A stretch of DNA of 64,000 nt, from positions 2,108,001 through 2,172,000 of the forward strand of contig CM074136.1 in assembly GCA_037178625.1 (NCBI GenBank). Direction: 5' to 3'. Below the pieces are notes generated by a model. The model was not told the origin of the DNA. It made no database searches and saw nothing but the letters and a program-made list of their open reading frames with translations. This stretch comes from Skeletonema tropicum. Lineage: Eukaryota; Bacillariophyta; Thalassiosirophyceae; Thalassiosirales; Thalassiosiraceae. Both the position numbers and the translations under genes were made by a program. Positions 56,437 to 64,000 of this stretch are shown here, in pieces (within the stretch, counting starts at the first letter, position 1; every line of letters begins with the position of its first letter).

Positions 56437-59400
56437 TTACATTGGATTATTTTTGGTGTTATACACTCGAGCAGACCCATTGTACCTCCCAGTTACAATG
56501 GGTACTGTTTTACCGTTCCTCTCAGCATTTGACATCTTCTCACTATCTAGCTTTCTTCCTTTTTGAGCAATAATTTTGAGAGCTTCAAATAGCTCTTTAC
56601 TAAGCTGTGGATGATTCTCGCAAGTATTGCAGGCATCATTCCATTGAGCCCCAAGTGCACTTCTCAAACTTACGCCCGGTGGTAAGGAACCGTCAGGTCG
56701 AAACTGGTAGTCTTCAAGTGACATAGAAAAGATCTGTGGATCGGGACTTGCATCTTGCGATAGAAGCATATCCCTCTCCATTTCAGTCTGGGTCGTGTAA
56801 CAAGAGACAATGCATCCATCTAAAGTACCACCTAAAGCCTGAGAGATATCCTCAACGTTGTAGTTCTTCAGACGATGCACTGCACCAAGATCGTTGGAAC
56901 GACCTTCAATGGACATGCATTTATCGTTGAGCAAGTCCAAACATAATTTCGGTCCCTTGACATCATTATGACGAGCATTGTGAAACAGCTGCGTGAGTTC
57001 ACCATGACCCGGGAATTGATACGCAAAGTAATGATACTGGCTCCTCCAGCGCACAGACACATCTGTGTGGAGAAATCCATCCCAATCTGAATCCACAGCA
57101 TCAAAAACTTTTGCCATGTGAGGGCATGGGATTCCAACTTGTTGGAAATAACAACACGAACATGAGCAGAATCCATCATCATCTACAAACACTCTCCTAG
57201 TTCTATGAAAACGAGGAATTGGGCATTTCTCTTCAGAGACTGATGGGTCAGCAGTGTACGGCTCAACACAAGCACTGCAATAGACTTCAAACTCTTGCTT
57301 CCCTACTCGCTTCACTGTGTAGAGGTCTTGTCTGGACATGATGGAATGCACGAGTCCTTCTGCAAAAGGTGTCAGATAGGGAGCAGTAGGGAAGTTAGAC
57401 CATTTCTTGTTGGAGTTCTTAACATTACGATATGCCTCTTCATTTAATGCTGCAGTCTTCATCTTTGATTGCATGATGAGGGCCTTAGCATTTTTTGACA
57501 TGGATGCACTAGCTTTCAATGGAATGGAATGATTCTTCATACCTAAGTTTGTGCCTCTTGTTGGGCATTAAAAGTTCATAAACAGATGGTGAGTAATGGT
57601 GCACAGAGTTGTTGTGTACATGAAAAGCATAAAAAAGGCATGGATACACTTACTCGTGAGCATTTGAGCAGTACGTATGAAGAGTTCTTTTCTGCATTCG
57701 TAAATCAAAACGGAACAGCTTTTCGCTTGTAATCACTTTCCGCACCCAATCTTTTACTGTCTTGAGCAGTTCTGGCCGGCCACCTGCTGATTGGAGTGCT
57801 GCCTCACTAGACATATATCGAAATAGGAGCTCTTTCGAGATCAGATACTCATCCTCTGATTCGCAATATCCAGCACGTGCCCAAGAGTACAACCAATTCT
57901 TCACATGACTTTTAAAGTATTCCCATTTTTCTGCATTCTCTTTTCCTGCTGCATTCTTTCCAGGGCAATCTCTATCGCATCCCTGTTTGATGAGGTGCCA
58001 GGCACAGGTACCGTCAAATGCGTTTGGAAAATAGTCAGTCAACACATTCAATATCTCATTGTGCTGCTGGGGATCTGCATCCTTCATGAGAAGCTCAGTG
58101 TAAGCAAAGTAGGGAGTCAAGCCAATTGATTTGATACCATATTTGAATACCCAGCGGAAAGAGAATCTCTTTTGGTTCGGTATCCAAGCTTTTAGAAACA
58201 CCACTTGATTGTTAGTGGCACTCTTACAGGAAAATGTTAGGAGATGAAATTTCTTATCATTCGAGTGAGACGTTACATCTACAGAAACAGTTTCTGGATA
58301 CATTTTGAAATATCGAAGCATTTCTGATGTAAATAAGTGTGTAACGAGGATGTGCAAAGTTAGTTAGAAACGAAACAAGTCCATGAAACGTCCAAGTTAG
58401 GAAGTGATCAGTGCCCACTTACCTTTCTCTGCCCACATAATAGATACGAACACATTCTGACTGGAATCAATCTTGCGTTCATTTCTATCATCTCGAACCA
58501 TTTCAACAACTTCTGCCATGTTGGGATCAGCAGTGAGATCTGTCACAGTGGGAGATTCGTCTTCTACCAGGAAGCATTCACTAACTAGTCTGCAACCATC
58601 TTTCTCTTTGGAACCAATATCCCAAAAGACTGCATAGGCAATGTCTTTGTTTGCCTTGAAATCGTTAAGGACCCTGTCGATATCGCTGGAGAAAGTATCC
58701 CCATCCTGGGATACTTCCCGAAAGAGATAAGCAAACTTTCCTCTATTGATCAGAAATCCAGTCTTCTTGAAAAAATACGCTTTGCAGATCCCTTCACCTG
58801 CTTGAGTATCATGTACGTTCTTCAATTCCTTCAAATCTTCCTTTTCCAAGTGTCGCAAAGGAACTCCGACATCAGTGAAGTTGTATTTCACATGACGACA
58901 ATGATAGCAGTGGCCAGCGCATCGTAAAAGGGTAACATAATATCCCAGACTGTCACACCTCACTGTAAACTTAAAGCCGCATTTTCCATTCGATATATCC
59001 TGGGTAGATCTTCTTCTAGGACCACTTCTTCCATTGATGTGCTCCCCCCTCTCTCCGTCATTGACAAGAATGGTTTTACGGTATTCCTCTTCAACACGCT
59101 TCCCCAGTTTGCTCTTGCTATTTGCATCATTCAACGAGTAACAAGAAAACATTCGTCCTTTACCGTCTGAGCTGCTACCACTGCAGAAAACTGGGGATAG
59201 AGTAGCCCGTGATTGCCGTATAATGTAGCTCTTCAGGGCAAGCCATACCTTATCCTTGGAATGGAATGCCATATCAAGATTCGTGGGGGGAGGAAACTCA
59301 CTTGTACAAAAGTTCAACCTACTGTAACGAGTTTTCTGACCATTCAAGTATTCACAGATATCACGCTCTGAGGGAGCCTCACTTGCCTTAGCTGCACCAT

Positions 59401-59785
59401 CAAGACTGGTCATAGGCACACATTGAAGAACAATGATTCCCTTCCAATCCTTTTCCGTGAGAAGATGCAATTCACTGTCCAACAAATCTTGATGAATTTC
59501 AGCAGGTGTCTTCTTGGATGGTGCACTTTTGTCTTCACTACTATTGTTGATGACTGGAGGAAAAGATGGCCGGGGAGGCGGGGGAGGCACTGTCCTATTA
59601 GAGCGGCGTGTGGGAGAAGACATCTCATCAAATGCAGTACTTAACATTGCAACCTCTTCATCTTCCTCATTTGATGTATCAGAAGCATCGTCCATATGAT
59701 GAATCCAATCGTCACTGCTGTCACCATCATCATCATTCCCAAGTATCACTGCCATGTCATCCTTGGGCGTCTTGGGGGAATCCAT
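56437..59785 (-). CDS. MULE transposase, 3 exons, apparently intact
   Basis: Proposed CDS: complement of 56437-57556, 57654-58323 and 58423-59785, giving 1,050 aa. Introns are 97 bp (57557-57653) and 99 bp (58324-58422), both GT-AG and frame-preserving. I start at the ATG of MDSPKTPKDD rather than the upstream non-ATG extension. The acidic N-terminus leads to a C-x-H/C-rich FAR1/WRKY-GCM1-like zinc region (CGFKFTVRC ... CHYCRH). Exon 2 carries the DDE domain: VDVTSHSND with the first aspartate, MKDADPQQHNEI with the second, and CAWHL. Exon 3 has the SWIM zinc finger CSCCYFQQVGIPCPHMAKVF. It catalyses cut-and-paste transposition. No stop or frameshift was found, so it may be active and could act on copy 1. 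Confidence 0.9.
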
Positions 59786-60280
59786 AATATGACAGACAAG
59801 ATACAATTCGTAGGAAGTAAAAGTGTTGGTGTTGACTAACCCCTGTACATAAAATGAGTAATAAATCTTGTACTTAGTTACATTCAAAATACGATAATAT
59901 GAAAAAATATAACCAGTAATAGCTCACCTAAATTGATTGTTATGGGAACTGCGGTGCGGAGTTATTTGGGACATCGACGCACGATGGTCGACGCACAAGT
60001 TGCTTTGTTGAACGGTGCCTACCTACGGTGGTGGTTCGAACGGTGCCTGCGGTGGTGGCGGTTGCTTTTTTCATTGAGATGGCTGTCTATGCAAGAAACA
60101 GGTACACACTACACATCGATCGGAGGGGAATAGTTGTGGTGATGGACGGACCGTAAAGTACTATATATTATCAGGGTCCTCCAGACCTGGAGGAGCCTAT
60201 TCTTCCCTCTTTTCTTTTCTATCCGCTTCTTTCGTCAAAATAGGGCTTTTGTTGACAGAATGGCGAAATGGCCCGTCCTA

Positions 60281-60973
60281 TCCATATACTTAAACTGACG
60301 CGCGGTGCGTGCGTGCGTGTGTGTATATCATGTCCGTTAGTCCGTTAGTTAGTTAGTTAGTGAGGTAGCCAAAAATTGCTGGCCAAAATTAGCATATCCG
60401 CCAATTTTGGCGAGGTTGTTTCTTCTCAATTTACACAAAGTAATACGTAGGAATTAGTTCCTAAAAGTCTATTGGCGAGGCATGTGACAGCCAGTCCCAG
60501 TGTCACATTTTGAGGTGTATGTAACACGAAGCGGATTGATTGAGTTTGGTAAAAGTGTCACATTCAGGGGGTTGAGTTTGGGAGTGTCACAAATAATTAT
60601 TATTATCACAGTGCACAATGGTACTTTTAGAAGTGTAGCGGATGCAGGTGCCCAGTAGAAGCGTCTTTTCTTGCAGCGGCAACGAGTTCAGGGTAGGAGC
60701 AAGAATAGATTGGACGGTGGGTACAAGCAACATAAGCATTCATGAGAAGTGGCTTCTTGAGGTGCAGCTTCTTCTTTGGCAGGAGCGAGTGGTAAGCATG
60801 TGAGAACATGAACAGCCAAACCACAAGAGCTGCACGCAAACGAAAGGCAGATAAGTAAATTAGAATGAGCAATTCTCATACTACTGTACAGCAGAGAATA
60901 ATTATTACCATGTTACATGTGTAACTAAATATTACATACTGACGCGAAGCGCTAGCCGCGCTTGCGCGGCTAG
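60281..60973 (+). mobile_element. Non-autonomous Helitron-like element, copy 3
   Basis: It starts TCCATATACTTAAACTGACG after A and ends GCCGCGCTTGCGCGGCTAG before T. It has a shorter microsatellite and fewer GTTA repeats than copies 1 and 2, and about 60 bp of different sequence in the last third (about 60800-60930). The insertion lies 100 bp beyond the MULE terminus. Confidence 0.75.
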
Positions 60974-61936
60974 TTATTTTGAACGCCGAGTTTCGCCGTA
61001 GATTCGGTGATTTCCGAGATGGCCACCCAATGTAAAGCACCATGTCGGCACGATGACATCCTACACAGACGGCCCTTCAAATACGTCCATAAAGATTATC
61101 GGTGTATTATCGATAGCGTCGCTTATAGATATGGCTTATGACAAAATATTCTCACCAGGGCGTCGTTGCAGATGACCTAGTTATTTAATTAATGAGGCGC
61201 CATTCCAAGTGATCAAGATCGACACATGTGGATGCAAACCAGTGCGTTAGGGGTAGTTAGACAATGAATTAAACCACTTCGCCTAGGCATATTACTGATA
61301 TTATTACGAACCGATAATTCGTCCTCCCGGAACAGCTATCAATATCACGACCCCTCAAGTAGGCATTTAATTATGATGTGCACACAAAAAAGGCATAATT
61401 TACTACATACACAACTCAGCACAGCAATAAGCCTATGTGGCGGATTAAATAGTGGCGAGCGATAAAACTTTGTCTCTCGATAATATATGCGACAGGTTCG
61501 GTTATTTCAACGCCAATATTATCAAAGGGGTGAAGAATAAGGGGGGGATTTAGGTAGTCATTAAAACATATATGTAACTATTTTATATTATTATTGAACT
61601 GTATGTAAAACCCTGCGGCTCTACCACTCATGGCATTATTATGTTCGGTTTAGACCACTCAAATCATTTTTAATTGAGTGGCTGAGCGGACATAGCTACT
61701 AACAGCGGCTATCATGGTGCCGTTGCCAGATGCGATGATAGAGGTGGTGTTTGGTGTTTCCGATATTCCTGATCTTCGTTTGAAAATAGGTTTGAAAATA
61801 GGATCGAAAACCTCCTCAAAAAGGGGCTGATTTTGAGGGGGTTTTGAGCCTATTTTCCATCCTATTCTTGAGGTGAGAAAATAGGGACAAGAATAGGCTC
61901 CAAAATAGGCTAAAAAAACTCTTGACAGAACGGGCC
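60974..61936. other. Intergenic, no gene seen
   Basis: About 960 bp of A/T-rich sequence. Near 61780-61930 there are several short repeats of AAAATAGG in both orientations but no gene. Confidence 0.4.
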
Positions 61937-61981
61937 TGAATATCTCGCTTGATATTATATATTTCCTATCCAGCCATAGTG
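61937..61981 (-). repeat. Dispersed copy of the pseudouridine synthase 5' flank
   Basis: Reverse complement of 38865-38909, identical over 45 bp. The 70-bp direct repeat that follows starts immediately at 61981. Confidence 0.8.
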
Positions 61982-62965
61982 GTGGGTGCGTTGTACATCA
62001 CTCAATCAAGTCAAGTTGAAGTGGGAAACAGATAGAAGTAAGAAATATCCAAATAACCTTAGTGAACTAAAGAAGAACGTGAAACCGAGAGTTGTCTCTC
62101 GGAGCCATGAACCGCAGAGCATCGCAGCAACCAGCGATAACTCTGAAAAATATTGAGGGGGGAATTCGCCCAGCCCGAATTCCTATCTTGATATATCTAG
62201 ATCAGTGAGGCCTTGATCTAGGCATTTGTAGAAGGGATTTGCCGAATCTTGAGATTGGGGTCCTTGACATGTAGCGGAACCCATCTCGCGTCGGTACCCG
62301 TGACTCACTTCGTAATTCCAGAGAGACCTTGTATCCCAGATGTGCATTGAAGCGTGGAAACCTATTTCAAACATCACTTCAATTTGCACTCTGTTTATCG
62401 CAGATAAGATACAAGGGCCCGCTTACTCGAACAAATTTTAGCCATACCTCAATCGAGGCTAGTATGGATGAAACCACAGGTTTAACGACTAACCATCTTC
62501 AGAACCGCTTCTGAAAACCTCCAAGGGATGCATATACCAATAATACCAAATAGGGTGGTGGGTGGGGAAAAAAATTCGAATCTCTGACAATAGCAACACT
62601 ATCGATGATCAACTTCGACACTGATCACTTTGGCAGTAGACTGGACCGATAAATTTGCTGACAAACAAAGTTGTAAGCTTGCTGGATCATTGCTTTCTTC
62701 CCAGCCAAATCTTGTACGTATGTAGTGGATCTGTAAGTGATTTTTCTTTTCTCACATCGCTTAAAGTGACACGTGACGCCACAAAGTGTTGACAGACCGC
62801 CGTACAAATTTCCAGCTGCTGTTCCTCTCTTCACCTTGGCTTTCATTCTCTACTTCCCTCCTCCCCACCAGCTTAACTTGAATGCAGTACACGTTGGTGG
62901 GTGCGTTGTACATCACTCAATCAAGTCAAGTTGAAGTGGGAAACAGATAGAAGTAAGAAATATCC
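61981..62965. repeat. 70-bp direct repeats at 61981-62050 and 62896-62965
   Basis: Both copies start GGTGGGTGCGTTGTACATCA and are identical for 70 bp, 915 bp apart. The sequence between them contains one copy of a second, longer repeat. Confidence 0.8.
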
Positions 62966-63942
62966 CCTCCACAATAGGAGAGTGCGATAGAGCTGTGCAT
63001 GACCAATGCGCCATCCCTAAACGCAAACTCAACACGGAGATTATGGCTCTCAATCGACGAATTAATAGTATTCCCCCGACGTGATAGATTTGTGAATGTT
63101 TATGAACGCATCCCTCATCAGCGGACTGCACGGAAGTGATAAAATAGATATCATCCCGTGCACCCACCCCACCGTGTAACCAAAGCCAACTTCTGCATAA
63201 AACTCTCTGAAGCATAGATGTCGCTTTGATACTCTTAAAAACTAGAGAAGAGTATTCCACGTGTTGTGAAACCAACCAAACCATTGACATAGAACATGTT
63301 GTTGTGTCATTAACAAATATCTAATGTCATCCAACCCCCGTCAAACCCACCCAAAGCGCCGGCAATTGCTTCAAGGGACGGGTACAGATCGTAGATGAAC
63401 CAAACTGGCCGCTGCATGAAGAATATTGCATGAAGAATATTGGCCTGCTGTTCAAATCACGTTCTTAATAAATCCACAATCTGTATTATTTCACCGTTTC
63501 CACCAACACACGCAACATCCATGATATCCCTGTTCATATCCCATCTAAACCCCCCTCAAAGCTCCCGTCACCAAGACGGTTGCGTGTGGACACTGCGAGA
63601 CAACGGAGGTCATGTCGATAGACACGGCGGTAGCAAAACTCCGGAACGTTATATTACACGTCATCACGTCAAGCAGCCACGAAGGAAATAAAGACAAAAA
63701 GGAACCCAGTGACAAGCTTTAGTAAGTAGCGCATAAAAAATTCGAATCTCTGACAATAGCAACACTATCGATGATCAACTTCGACACTGATCACTTTGGC
63801 AGTAGACTGGACCGATAAATTTGCTGACAAACAAAGTTGTAAGCTTGCTGGATCATTGCTTTCTTCCCAGCCAAATCTTGTACGTATGTAGTGGATCTGT
63901 AAGTGATTTTTCTTTTCTCACAACGCTTAAAGTGACACGTGA
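62569..63942. repeat. 208-bp direct repeats at 62569-62776 and 63735-63942
   Basis: Both copies start AAAAAATTCGAATCTCTGAC and end TTAAAGTGACACGTGA, with one difference seen (CATCGC against CAACGC). They are offset by 1,166 bp. The minus-strand ORF at 62625-62846 continues past the repeat and has no recognised motif. No other gene is visible to the end of the window. Confidence 0.8.
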
Positions 63943-64000
63943 GAGGAGGAGGAAGAAGAGCCACGGCAAGAAGAGGAAAGATGTCCAGAAAGATAATAGT

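Larger units (their letters stand above)
54085..60178 (-). mobile_element. Full-length MULE (Mutator-like element), copy 2
   Basis: The element is bounded by inverted repeats of about 180 bp that start GACCCTGATAATATATAGTA. The 6,094-bp unit contains a complete spliced transposase gene on the minus strand and small plus-strand frames near the other end. Copy 1 at 9881-14128 is the same element with a 1.85-kb deletion, in the opposite orientation. Flanks (CGATTATGG and CTCCAGACC) do not show an 8-11 bp duplication. Internal direct repeats include a roughly 47-bp unit around TGTTGTGCCTCTAAAGAGAG (near 55665 and 55772). Confidence 0.9.

Noticed and set aside
9881..60178. Simple inversion between the two MULE copies as the reason for absent target duplications
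   Set aside because: Exchanging flanks in silico (left flank of copy 1 with the complement of the left flank of copy 2, and likewise on the right) gives no matching 8-11 bp.

Overview
This window is eukaryotic nuclear DNA, most likely from a diatom or a close stramenopile. The evidence is: spliced genes with short GT-AG introns (about 89-135 bp); type II membrane glycan-modifying enzymes with an N-terminal six-cysteine module of a kind I associate with diatom secreted proteins; a pseudouridine synthase with a secretory-type leader; and a mixture of Ty1/copia, MULE, PIF/Harbinger, Helitron, hAT and TIR elements. No rRNA, tRNA, CRISPR array or prokaryotic operon was seen.

Layout. 0-2.9 kb: decayed copia retroelement split by a TA-flanked MITE. 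2.95-5.15 kb: TIR element with a 2-bp AT duplication. 5.16-7.73 kb: repeat whose inverted copy lies at 34.55-37.15 kb. 7.8-9.9 kb: frameshifted methyltransferase/glycosyltransferase-like gene carrying the cysteine module. 9.9-14.1 kb: internally deleted MULE. 14.5-15.7 kb: broken UDP-galactose 4-epimerase and a broken cysteine-module gene. 16.0-18.8 kb: intact three-exon GT10 fucosyltransferase. 18.9-20.3 kb: TTAA-flanked piggyBac-like element. 22.6-24.5 kb: two nested TIR elements. 25.0-27.4 kb: PIF/Harbinger gene pair with a defective transposase. 28.0-31.6 kb: decayed element with a YqaJ-like nuclease and a cysteine-rich protein. 32.6-34.2 kb: second copy of the inner 22.6-kb element. 37.4-38.5 kb: frameshifted unknown gene. 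38.9-43.5 kb: two convergent housekeeping genes, a SAP/RluA pseudouridine synthase and an M1 aminopeptidase. 43.6-47.1 kb: two Helitron-like copies. 47.1-49.4 kb: chimeric pseudogenes. 50.0-51.3 kb: foldback element and hAT remnant. 52.4-53.7 kb: intact sulfotransferase-like gene. 54.1-60.2 kb: full-length MULE with a spliced 1,050-aa transposase, inverted relative to the deleted copy. 60.3-61.0 kb: third Helitron-like copy. 61-64 kb: short direct repeats only.

The host genes form two groups. One is housekeeping (pseudouridine synthase, aminopeptidase). The other is a cluster of probable Golgi glycan-modifying enzymes: fucosyltransferase, sulfotransferase, a second glycosyltransferase and a methyltransferase fusion. 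These share one N-terminal six-cysteine module on different catalytic domains. Most are broken, duplicated or chimeric, and mobile elements sit directly in the 5' flanks of several.

The two observations I rate highest are (1) a 1.5-kb non-autonomous transposon, present in two copies with 4-bp target duplications, that carries conserved-loop, variable-stem hairpins with compensatory stem changes between copies, and (2) the shuffled cysteine-module enzyme family. All calls were made by eye; no alignment or database search was run.
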